NCBI GenBank assembly: GCA_029378245.1
Contig: JARKIF010000021.1
Location: 186,001 to 250,000 of the forward strand
Source of the DNA: Roridomyces roridus
Taxonomy: Eukaryota > Basidiomycota > Agaricomycetes > Agaricales > Mycenaceae
Direction: 5' to 3'
Length of the DNA stretch: 64,000 nucleotides
The translations under genes were made by a program, and so were the position numbers. The notes below the pieces were generated by a model. It ran no database searches. It was not told the DNA's origin and worked only from the letters and a program-made list of their open reading frames with translations. Shown here piece after piece: positions 44,482-52,687 of this stretch; the first letter of the stretch is position 1; each line of letters begins with the position of its first letter.

Positions 44482-45086
44482 TCAGCTGCAGCCCAAGGGA
44501 AGCACATAACCCGTAATCTCCACATCCACATAGCCTTCATTGGCAATGAACTCCAGCCGCTCCGACTCCGAGGTGGTATAGAAGTTATCCGTCCCCGACG
44601 AACTGTAGAGGCGATACACCGGTACGCTTCCGCACACCTGGGTCGGGTAGATATACACAGTTGACGGGTTTCCGCTGGTCTCATACCCGTTCTGTTGGGC
44701 GGCCGTGACCTCAGAACTGTTCATAGTGTAGAAGTTATCGTGGACGACGCTGTTTAACAGATGGAACAGCGGAGCGGTGCCTTCCTCCTGCGTGAGGAAT
44801 ACGAGGCCCAAGACATTCTCGAAAAGCCAGCCCTCAGGGTTGAAGGTGTTGAGCGCAGTGGCATCGTATGTGTACCAATGGTCAATTCTGGCGCTGTTGT
44901 AGGTGCGGTAGAATGGTACGGCGTCGGCAGGCGCTCCGCAGGTCCGTGGCTAGAATGGAGATCAGTGACGATGCTGTAGTTTGAAGGATAGATTACCTTG
45001 AGCGCCGAGGTGAGAGGGGTACTCGCCATGACATACTGGCAGTACGCGGCAATGAGGGTGCCTAATAGGATGACGGAGAACTTCAT
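44482..45086 (-). CDS. Secreted DUF5648-type protein with FYT repeats
   Basis: The signal peptide (MKFSVILLGTLIAAYCQYVMA) at 45086 is 36 nt below a TATAAAA box. After a 47-nt intron (44996-44950) the exon encodes CGAPADAVPFYRTYNSARIDHWYTYDA, LFHLLNSVVHDNFYTMNSSEV, CGSVPVYRLYSSSGTDNFYTTSESE and YVDVEITGYVLPLGCS. The repeated RxYNS...DHFYTT-like units, about 40-50 residues apart, are typical of DUF5648, a beta-propeller-like extracellular domain often attached to secreted enzymes. Two conserved cysteines frame the domain. The gene is intact. Its function, perhaps carbohydrate binding, is inferred. Confidence 0.8.
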
Positions 45087-45120
45087 ACTGTTCACTGCGG
45101 AGAAGGGCGTATCCTCCTCC

Positions 45121-45127
45121 TTTTATA
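45121..45127 (-). promoter_or_regulatory. TATA box of DUF5648-type gene
   Basis: TATAAAA on the minus strand, about 36 nt upstream of the start codon. Confidence 0.6.
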
Positions 45128-45738
45128 ACCCAGCTTCGAGTCGGGGCTTGAACACGCCGGTGTTAGCATCGGCGCGTAGCTTTCATGTGCCGCTCCCGTT
45201 GAATTGGCTTGTGGCAGGATGAATAATACACTGGACTGGCTGCACGATGATTTTCAGGAGTATTTCTTGATTCTGTATTGTGTTTACAGCGGCGGATGTT
45301 GAACGTTGAACCGCAGACACCAGCATCGGAAAGTTCAAGGGTCAAAATGTTGCACTGTTGGCGAGCCGTCAGGCAAATTGAATTATTAGCGCAATTCCAC
45401 GACTGGTTGAGGACCGGCAGGCAGAATCAGGAACATTTTGCGTGCCAGCATTGTGTCGTAGACGCCTGAATCAACCGGAACGAACAAGGTGCGGAGTACT
45501 CAAGTTGGGCACCCCAGATAGCTATCCCCGTTTCAAGTGAGTCAATGACCCAGCGGCGGTCACTGGCAATCACGGATTATGCGATCAGACTGGCAAGTCT
45601 GATCCGATGTCGTGCCGCCCATGCGGCTGAGGTGGATTTCGGATTTTTTGCGTATTGAGCAGTTATGTGAACAGACTTCGGATTTCCCAAGACCAAACTA
45701 TATCCCAATGGATACTTGTACATTGTTGTAAGTACACT
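45128..45738. other. Intergenic region
   Basis: No supported gene. Promoter of the DUF5648-type gene and 3' region of the lyase gene. Confidence 0.4.
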
Positions 45739-46654
45739 CTAGACCCAGTGATCCGGATCAGCGTCGGCAAATTTGGTCCCGTACCCAATCTGATCATACC
45801 AAACCTGCCTGAACGGTTGGGTACCCTTCATCTGCTTATCATCATGCCAGCCATTCGCATACAACCCCACATGGAGCTGGAACTCGCGCGTGTGATCAAC
45901 CGTCGTCGAAATATTGAACCTCTCCACCACCTTCACATCATCAAACCAAAGCTTGTAAAAGCCCGTATCGTCGTGCTGCCAATTCGCCTGTATGACGACC
46001 TTGTGCCACTTTCCTCCCGTGACGGTCGCCAGGTTCTTGAACTCTGTAAGCCCCTGATGGCAGATGGTGCCGGTTTTGACACGCGTGGCGAGCTGGTTGC
46101 CAATGATCCACACCATGCTGGTCGGCATCCCATCATCGCAGCCGGTGTCGGCGAAATTGGCGATGAATTGAGCGAGGTTGTATGATTGCGCCGGGGAGAA
46201 TTGCCAGTCGTCCTGGAGCCGGAAGGCAAACCCGTAGAAACCTTGCTCGCCGAGGTGATAACCGGAGAAGCGATGTACCTCGGAATGATACCTGAAATTG
46301 ATTGAGGCGGTAGCCAAAATAGTAAAAGCAAGCGCACCGGTCGTGGTAAGTGGGATCGTACGTCTGCGTCACTCTGATGGATGTGCCGCTATGATTGCCG
46401 TAGAAGATGTCGGATACTTGGTCGACGGTGCCTTTGTGTTCCTTGAAAATCTTGTCCCAGCCGGCGGTGGTGCCGCGATTAGCGAACTTCTGCGTGAAGG
46501 AGGCACTGGCACCCGCGGAATTCAGGGGCAGTTGGTCGATGCCGGCGGGGAAAGCCATCCCGGCCGATGCCGATTCGTGCTCGCCAATGTGCGTAGGAGA
46601 TGCGGCAGCGCAAAGACAGAAGAGTGCCGCAATGAGAAGAGTTGTGTGCTTCAT
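45739..46654 (-). CDS. Secreted polysaccharide lyase, PL20-like
   Basis: Predicted glucuronan (beta-1,4-polyglucuronate) lyase-type extracellular enzyme. The signal peptide MKHTTLLIAALFCLCAAA starts at 46654. The catalytic beta-jelly-roll-like domain reads FANRGTTAGWDKIFKEHKGTVDQV, RVTQTYDPTYHDR, then after a 48-nt intron YHSEVHRFSGYHLGEQGFYGFAFRLQDDWQFSPAQSYNLAQFIANF. It continues with PTSMVWIIGNQLATRVKTG, GKWHKVVIQANW and YKLWFDDVKVVERF to a stop at 45739. The block order matches the PL20/PF14099 lyases known from Trichoderma and many Agaricomycetes. The length, about 290 residues, is normal for the family. A TATTTAAA element lies near 46705. It appears intact. Confidence 0.82.
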
Positions 46655-47174
46655 GGGTGGGTCGGGGAGACTCGTGGGCCTCAAGGGCAGTTTGAATTGA
46701 CGGTTTAAATAAGAGGCGTGAGGCACGAGTGATTCAAACGATCGGCAACCCCTGTGTTGCCTTGTCTCGAGCTGCCGCGCTGGCAAACGATTGATAGTTT
46801 GCAAAGGTGGGCCATTTTGCAATCGAAGGGAAATAATAGCGACGATTTGGCTCAAGGCCAAGCAGCTCAATGTTGACGGCAAGTGGTCAAGTCGACCGAT
46901 ATTCCGTACGGGAACGTACTCCTCGTGCCAAGCGCTGCGGGCCAGCAATCTTCCGTATGTATGACTTCAGGTGCGGCGCATTATTCAACACCTGTCCCAC
47001 TGTCGAGACTCGACTCGGTGACTTGAGGGGAGCGATCCATGATAAGACATAGGCAAACTTTATGCGAGGGTCAAGACGTTCCAAGATGACGCCAATCGTG
47101 GATACAATGCACCGAACAGTGAGTACGGCCCTGCCCGGCCTGTCTTGGCTACATACTTGGAAGTTGGTCGGTAT
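46655..47174. other. Intergenic region up to retrotransposon insertion
   Basis: No gene. It ends at the GGTAT target duplication (47170-47174). Confidence 0.45.
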
Positions 47175-47895
47175 TGTTGAGAGAGGTAAGGGCTGAGAGC
47201 AGAAGTGGGGGAAAAGTAGATGCATTCATCTCGAAAATCCGCTCCTTATATACCCTACAGAAACGGTCACGTGATACGGTAAGAGTCATATACGAGAACA
47301 ATAGTAACTAGGTTGTAGCTAGGGAGAACAATAGGAGTACGAGTCAAGTACGAGTCATACGCGGCAGCGCGATGACTCCGAGAGGCGTTGAGTCAAGAAA
47401 GTGTGAGTCAAGAAATCAGTGTTTCTTCTTAAGCCCTTATTAAGGGTACTTTTTGTAGCTAAGGGTTAATTAAGGGTTAAGCCCTTAATTAAGGCCTCCA
47501 TTTTAAGGGCTTAACATCAATCCAACTTACATTTTTTCAGGCCTCAGGTTGGCATCAAACAGTCAATTTTGATGGACCTGGGATGGGAGCAGCTCCCCTA
47601 ATGGTCCAGTACTTCCAAGGACACAGTACAGACCCCCCGGCCGGGTTTGATTGACTGGTTTCAACAACGCTGCCGTTTCCCGAAGGCGTGATCCGATCAT
47701 TGTTGTCATCATTAAGCCTTAATAAGCCCTTAACATGAATTTCTTCCAACGCTAAGGCTTAATTAAGGGGCCCTTATTAAGGCTTAATCATGTTAAGCCT
47801 TAACATTAAGAAGAAACACTGCAAGAAATAAGAAGAACACCTCGAGGCTGCAACTGGATGACTCGACAGTTTGCCTCGTGTCGTTCACTTCAACA
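47175..47895 (-). repeat. 3' LTR (left side), split by a hAT MITE
   Basis: The left LTR measures 721 bp, which is 308 bp of LTR plus a 405-bp insertion and its extra 8-bp duplication. It contains the TTATATACCC promoter-like box near 47246. It differs from the other LTR at two positions: GCGCGATG vs GCGTGATG, and AACACC vs AACGCC. Confidence 0.92.
47417..47821. mobile_element. hAT-type MITE nested in the LTR
   Basis: A 405-bp AT-rich insert with perfect 16-bp inverted termini (CAGTGTTTCTTCTTAA at left, its complement at right). It is flanked by an 8-bp duplication CAAGAAAT (47409-47416 and 47822-47829). The empty site is visible in the other LTR. The CAGTG start and 8-bp duplication are the signature of the hAT superfamily. 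The interior holds repeated TTAAG/CTTAA words with complementary TTAAGGG and CCCTTAA, so long hairpins are possible. No coding capacity. Confidence 0.92.
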
Positions 47896-47905
47896 CTCCC
47901 CCTCA
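47896..47905 (-). promoter_or_regulatory. Polypurine tract
   Basis: TGAGGGGGAG on the element's sense strand abuts the 3' LTR, as expected for the plus-strand primer. It overlaps the stop codon of gag-pol. Confidence 0.75.
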
Positions 47906-50900
47906 AACTCGAGTCATCCCGAGTTTGCGGATCTGCTCTTCGTGTTGAGTTCGAGCGAGAGGTTTGGTGAATATATCAGCCAAATTCTGCTCGGATGCGC
48001 AGTGGGAAACTGACACCTCGTTAGAGGCAACGACATCGCGGATGAAGTGATGCCGGATGTCAATGTGCTTTGAACGAGCGTGGTAGCCAGCGTTGAAGGT
48101 GAAATCAATCGCGCCGCGGTTATCAACAAGGATGGGTGTCGGCGCGGTTGGTGGAAGATCGAGTTCCGTGAAGAATGAGCGAAGCCATAGGTTCTCGCGT
48201 GCTGCGTGCGAGAGCGCGATATACTCGGCTTCCATGGTTGAAAGTGCAACCGTGGCCTGTTTCTTGGAAGACCAGGTTGTTGCTCCCCCTGCATATGTGA
48301 AAACATACCCAGAGATTGATTTACGGTCGTCCAGATTGTTACCCCAATCGGCGTCCGTGTAGAGAGTGGGTTCGGAGAAGTCGGCGTACATTTCCTCGTC
48401 GGTTGAATTAGACGTGGAACAGTACATGATTCCGAGTGAGCTTGTTCCGCGAAGATAGCGGTATACCCGTTTGACGGCCGTGAGATGGACAGGGCCTGGA
48501 TTGACGTTGAACTGAGAGAGGGTCTGGACTGTGTATGCAATGTCCGGACGAGTGGATATGGCGGCATACATGAGACCGCCGACCATCGATTGGTAGACAC
48601 GTTTGATGTCCGGATGGATCTCCGAGTCGGGCAGCTTGTGCAGCTTGACGTTGGGATCCATCGGCGTAGCAACGGGGTTGGAATTCTCCATGCTGTGCTG
48701 AGCGAGAATTTTCTTGATGTAGTTGGATTGGGTGATGGTGATGGACCGGCGTTTGCGGTTTCGGTGAATTTCCATGCCCAACAACTGTTTGGCCTCGCCG
48801 AGGCGGGTGATTTCGAAGGCGCTCTCGAGTTCATCCTCTGTGCGAGTGATCAACTCGAGGTTCGACGCGTAGATGGACATATCATCGACGTGCACAGCAA
48901 CGATTGTGATATCGAGCCCCTCGCGTCGTACGTAGACGCAACGATCAGACAATAGTCGTTGAAATCCCATTTTCTGGAATTGCGCGTCTAAAGTCTCGTT
49001 CCAAACACGTCCGGCCTGTTTGAGGCCGTAGAGGGTTTTTAGAAGACGGAGAACTCGGGGAGTTCCGTCCGAAAAGCCTTCGGGCTGTTTCATATAAATT
49101 TCTTCCTTGAGCTCACCGTTGAGGTAGGCTCCCTTGACATCGACTAAGTGCATGTCGAGATCGTACTTGGCGGCGAGCGCCAGCAAGAGACGGTTCGTTT
49201 CGGCACGAACGACAGGTGATGAAATTTGATCCGGATTGTAATCGGTGCCCGGGATTTCGGTATTTCCCAGGATGACAAGTCGGGCCTTGCGGCGCGCGAT
49301 GTCACCTGCTTCATCAAGCTTGTTCCTGAACACCCACTTGTTCCCAAGAGCTTTGCGCCCATCGGGTAACTCGGTGAGTTTGAATGTGCCCAGTTCTTCT
49401 AGCTGACAGAGTTCTTCCTCCATAGCTTTGTGCCATTCGTCGGCGCGGGGATGCTCGGCTGCTTGGCGATACGTGGCAGGCTCGACATCCACGGCTACAT
49501 TGGCGACATCCTGCGAGTCGTGTGTGATGCGATGACGCCAAGCGTCTGGTTTCGCCGGAGATTGGTTTGCCGGGTTGCGAAGTTCACGCCAGTAAGTGTT
49601 ATCGTTGTACACTTTGGGTCCTTCGGCAGCAGCTCGACGTGCGCGTGGCTCGCGCGGAGGCATCGTCAAGATTTTTCGTCCGCTTGGTGTCGCTGGGAGC
49701 GGCTCTGGCGACGGGTTATTTGTCTCAACCTCGGGCTCAGGTGCGTCCGATTGAGTGGCCTCTTTTGAATTCGGCTGACTCGAATCTGGCTCGCCATCGG
49801 TAGCTCTCTCCCCCTCGAGCCGATTCGGGTCGGTGGGGACGGCTGGCTGGGTGGTGTAGTCACCAGCTGCTGTCTGGAACACGACGTTCCGAGACTTCAG
49901 CACTTTGTGAGTCTTGGGCGCGTGATAGCGCCAGGCTCGCGAATCCTCCGAGATACCCACAAATCGGTAAGGCTTCGATTTTGGGGCGATCTTGGAGTCC
50001 TTATGACCCTGATTCAGAATCCAGCACTGGATTCCAAATTCCTGCAACGTCGCAACATCGGGTTTCGTACCCCAGAACGCCTCGTACGGCGTGATGTCGG
50101 ACTTGAGTGAGGATGTAGGTGAGCGGTTGATGATGTAGACCGCGTAGCTAACGGCTTCGGGCCACAGAAAATGGGGCAAGTCGTGTGCGACAATCATGGC
50201 GCGCCCGCGCTCGAGGATTGTGCGATTAAGACGTTCCGAAGGGCCGTTCTGTGGAGGCGAGTAAGGAGCTGTTTCCTCGACTCTGATCCCCCGTGCTGCG
50301 AGTTTCTTACGCAGTGACTCTGATATGTATTCCCCTCCGTTGTCGAAACGGATTGCTTTGCATCGTTTACCGCATTGGGTGAGTATGAATTCGATGTAAT
50401 TCTCGATGTGCTGCTCGGCGTCTGATTTGTTCTTCATCAGGCCGATTTTCTTGTGCTTTGTTGCACCGTCGGTAAACGTGATCATGTAGCATTCACCGCT
50501 GATTCCCTTTGTGCGGGTAGGTCCCCAGACGTCTGTGTACGTCATCTCCCCGATCTCGGTGTACTCGCGCTGAGATTCCTTTGGATAGGGCTCAACGTGC
50601 TGTTTGGCCTGAATGCAGGTCGTGCACTGATCCATTTGAGTGGAGTCAGGTGCAATTTTCATTCCTGTGACCATGCCCTTAGCCGCTAATAGCTTCACAG
50701 ACGCTGGGCTAAGGTGCCCGAACGCCCGGTGCCAGTCAGCGAGGCTGCGCCCGGCTGACGCGGAAAAGGCGAGTGATGGTTCGACGGGATGAGGGCGGTT
50801 CGGCGCGACTGGGTGGACGTTCCCGAGTGCGTAAACGTCGCCGATATTCCTGCAATAGGCTAACTTGGCTCCCCCTTTGGAGGTGATCTCGACATCGAGG

Positions 50901-52012
50901 GTGCCGGCTAGAAAATTGGCCGTGTGGCCGGCGCGGTGGAGTTTACCGAGTGATATCAGGTTGTATGGGGACGTCGGTAGGTACAGTACGCGTTGGAGCG
51001 TGACTGTTGTCGATTTGGATCCAATTTTGAATGCCAATTTGACTGAACCTTGGCCTGTTGCTGGTTGAGAACCAATTCCAACAATGTTGTGGTTGTCCAG
51101 CGCGGTGTACGTCCAGAAAATTCCTCTGTTGTTGGTGATGTGCACGCTGGCGCCGCTATCCAACAACCATGAGTCTTTGGTGAGTTTTCTGGGTTCATCG
51201 GCCATGAACACGACGTCGGCGTCGGAGCTCTCCTCGGCAACATGTGCTTTGGATGAACTGCCGTTGCCGCTGCGCTTCTGGTTGCGCGTGGAACGTTCGT
51301 GGTTCGCTTTGCGTTCTTGATCGGTGTATGTTTTTCCATTCTGCTTGTCGCAGCAGTCGCTGATGCGATGGCCAGGCCGACCACAGTGGAAACAACCATC
51401 CGAATTGCGGGATTGATCGCCGCTACGGGATTTCTGGAATTTCGACCTGCCGCCGAATGCGGGCAAGGCGGTGTCGTCGGCATCGGGTTTAGCGTCTGAG
51501 CGGCCTGCCTGTTGCAAAATTCGGGCGACGATGTCCTCGGATTCTGTGACACTGGCGAGGTCAATGCCCCCAACCCAGTTATCCCAGGAATCGGGGAGCG
51601 AGGTGAGAATTGTGGTAGCGAATTCGGCTTCCTCGATGATGCTGCCGTAGGTCTCTAATGAGCTGCGGAGCTGCGTGAGGTGCCTGATGTGCTCCTCAAT
51701 GTTCTCGCCCTCGTTGCATGTCGCACGGAATAGTTGACGTCGGAGGCGAATAATTGATATTGCTCCTTTAGGCTGATAGACGCGCTCGAGCTTTTCCCAA
51801 GCGTCTGCCGCGGTTTTGGCCTTCTGTATGTAAGCCATCGGGCCATCCCCGACGCGGAGACGTATGGCCGACAAGGCCTTTCTCTGCTTTTTTTTCCATT
51901 TATCCCTCACGGCGACCTCTGAAGCGTCGGCTTCGTCAATGACTTCGGGCTCTTTGCGCTGAGCGCCGATTACATAGTCGTCAAGGTCTTGGTCGGTGAG
52001 AATGTCGACCAT
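47903..52012 (-). CDS. Copia gag-pol polyprotein (1369 aa)
   Basis: Gag region (UBN2-like) at about residues 20-170, CCHC zinc knuckle CFHCGRPGHRISDC (207-220), and aspartic protease LLDSGASVHI with catalytic Asp at 285. A pre-integrase HHCC-like zone and an integrase core (FTDGATKHKKIGL, IRFDNGGEY, PYSPPQNGPSERLNR) follow. The RVT_2 reverse transcriptase has EIYMKQPEGF, LYGLKQAGRVWN and the active-site-like VHVDDM. RNase H carries TDADWGNNLDDRKSISGYVF and ALSTMEAEYIALS. The protease-integrase-RT-RNase H order defines Ty1/copia. The long frame starts at 52012. An upstream ATG at 52077 opens MSDNANAAYRIKQLKN... in another frame, which suggests a small deletion of a GATG unit at the join. Confidence 0.95.
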   Translation of the reverse strand: MVDILTDQDLDDYVIGAQRKEPEVIDEADASEVAVRDKWKKKQRKALSAIRLRVGDGPMAYIQKAKTAADAWEKLERVYQPKGAISIIRLRRQLFRATCNEGENIEEHIRHLTQLRSSLETYGSIIEEAEFATTILTSLPDSWDNWVGGIDLASVTESEDIVARILQQAGRSDAKPDADDTALPAFGGRSKFQKSRSGDQSRNSDGCFHCGRPGHRISDCCDKQNGKTYTDQERKANHERSTRNQKRSGNGSSSKAHVAEESSDADVVFMADEPRKLTKDSWLLDSGASVHITNNRGIFWTYTALDNHNIVGIGSQPATGQGSVKLAFKIGSKSTTVTLQRVLYLPTSPYNLISLGKLHRAGHTANFLAGTLDVEITSKGGAKLAYCRNIGDVYALGNVHPVAPNRPHPVEPSLAFSASAGRSLADWHRAFGHLSPASVKLLAAKGMVTGMKIAPDSTQMDQCTTCIQAKQHVEPYPKESQREYTEIGEMTYTDVWGPTRTKGISGECYMITFTDGATKHKKIGLMKNKSDAEQHIENYIEFILTQCGKRCKAIRFDNGGEYISESLRKKLAARGIRVEETAPYSPPQNGPSERLNRTILERGRAMIVAHDLPHFLWPEAVSYAVYIINRSPTSSLKSDITPYEAFWGTKPDVATLQEFGIQCWILNQGHKDSKIAPKSKPYRFVGISEDSRAWRYHAPKTHKVLKSRNVVFQTAAGDYTTQPAVPTDPNRLEGERATDGEPDSSQPNSKEATQSDAPEPEVETNNPSPEPLPATPSGRKILTMPPREPRARRAAAEGPKVYNDNTYWRELRNPANQSPAKPDAWRHRITHDSQDVANVAVDVEPATYRQAAEHPRADEWHKAMEEELCQLEELGTFKLTELPDGRKALGNKWVFRNKLDEAGDIARRKARLVILGNTEIPGTDYNPDQISSPVVRAETNRLLLALAAKYDLDMHLVDVKGAYLNGELKEEIYMKQPEGFSDGTPRVLRLLKTLYGLKQAGRVWNETLDAQFQKMGFQRLLSDRCVYVRREGLDITIVAVHVDDMSIYASNLELITRTEDELESAFEITRLGEAKQLLGMEIHRNRKRRSITITQSNYIKKILAQHSMENSNPVATPMDPNVKLHKLPDSEIHPDIKRVYQSMVGGLMYAAISTRPDIAYTVQTLSQFNVNPGPVHLTAVKRVYRYLRGTSSLGIMYCSTSNSTDEEMYADFSEPTLYTDADWGNNLDDRKSISGYVFTYAGGATTWSSKKQATVALSTMEAEYIALSHAARENLWLRSFFTELDLPPTAPTPILVDNRGAIDFTFNAGYHARSKHIDIRHHFIRDVVASNEVSVSHCASEQNLADIFTKPLARTQHEEQIRKLGMTRV

Positions 52013-52200
52013 CCTGCGTACCCCTGTGCGTTCTTGAGCTGTTTAATGCGGTAAGCGGCGTTGGCGTTGTCCGACATGGTGACGGCAAGTTATTGCAAGT
52101 GGTAGAGGATAGCTGTGAAATGTGCGTGTAGGACGCGACGAATGGAGTGCGAGCAGAGTTCAAGTTGTTCTAAGCGATGTACTAAGTAGTCAGTTAGGGC

Positions 52201-52214
52201 CGGGGCCCATAACC
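52201..52214 (-). promoter_or_regulatory. Primer binding site
   Basis: GGTTATGGGCCCCG directly follows the 5' LTR. It is complementary, allowing for small differences, to the anticodon stem-loop of initiator tRNA-Met. That is the half-tRNA priming mode used by copia elements rather than priming from the tRNA 3' end. Inferred from sequence only. Confidence 0.6.
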
Positions 52215-52522
52215 TGTTGAGAGAGGTAAGGGCTGAGAGCAGAAGTGGGGGAAAAGTAGATGCATTCATCTCGAAAATCCGCTCCTTATATACCCTACAG
52301 AAACGGTCACGTGATACGGTAAGAGTCATATACGAGAACAATAGTAACTAGGTTGTAGCTAGGGAGAACAATAGGAGTACGAGTCAAGTACGAGTCATAC
52401 GCGGCAGCGTGATGACTCCGAGAGGCGTTGAGTCAAGAAAGTGTGAGTCAAGAAATAAGAAGAACGCCTCGAGGCTGCAACTGGATGACTCGACAGTTTG
52501 CCTCGTGTCGTTCACTTCAACA
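52215..52522 (-). repeat. 5' LTR (right side)
   Basis: Intact 308-bp LTR that preserves the empty site of the hAT insertion (GTCAAGAAATAAGAAG). It drives transcription of gag-pol on the minus strand through TATATACC near 52293. Confidence 0.92.
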
Positions 52523-52687
52523 GGTATCTTTTATATCTGCACCGATGCCAGACTACAATTTCTACAGGGCCGCGGAGAATACTGAATGAACCTTTGTGCT
52601 CGAAGAAGCCGCCGGACCTAAAACTTCCCCGACTGGCGAGTCGTCCGCCCCTCGCATCATTTCAAGACAAGGCTCAGTGTCCCAGTA

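Larger units (their letters stand above)
47175..52522 (-). mobile_element. Ty1/copia LTR retrotransposon, young insertion
   Basis: The 5348-bp element is read on the minus strand. Both LTRs start TG and end CA (in plus orientation TGTTGAGAG...CTTCAACA). Each LTR is 308 bp once a nested hAT element and its duplication are removed from the left copy. I counted two substitutions between the LTRs, so insertion is recent. A 5-bp target duplication GGTAT flanks it exactly (47170-47174 and 52523-52527). One gag-pol reading frame lies inside. A possible frameshift at the gag start may make it non-autonomous. Confidence 0.95.

Noticed and set aside
46887..47225. 112-codon minus-strand frame
   Set aside because: It begins inside the LTR and crosses the target duplication, so it cannot predate the retrotransposon insertion and shows no domain.
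47420..47820. CRISPR-like or tandem repeat array of TTAAGGG words
   Set aside because: The repeats are irregular and lie inside a hAT element with clear termini and duplication. The words are part of its hairpin-rich interior, not an array or telomere.
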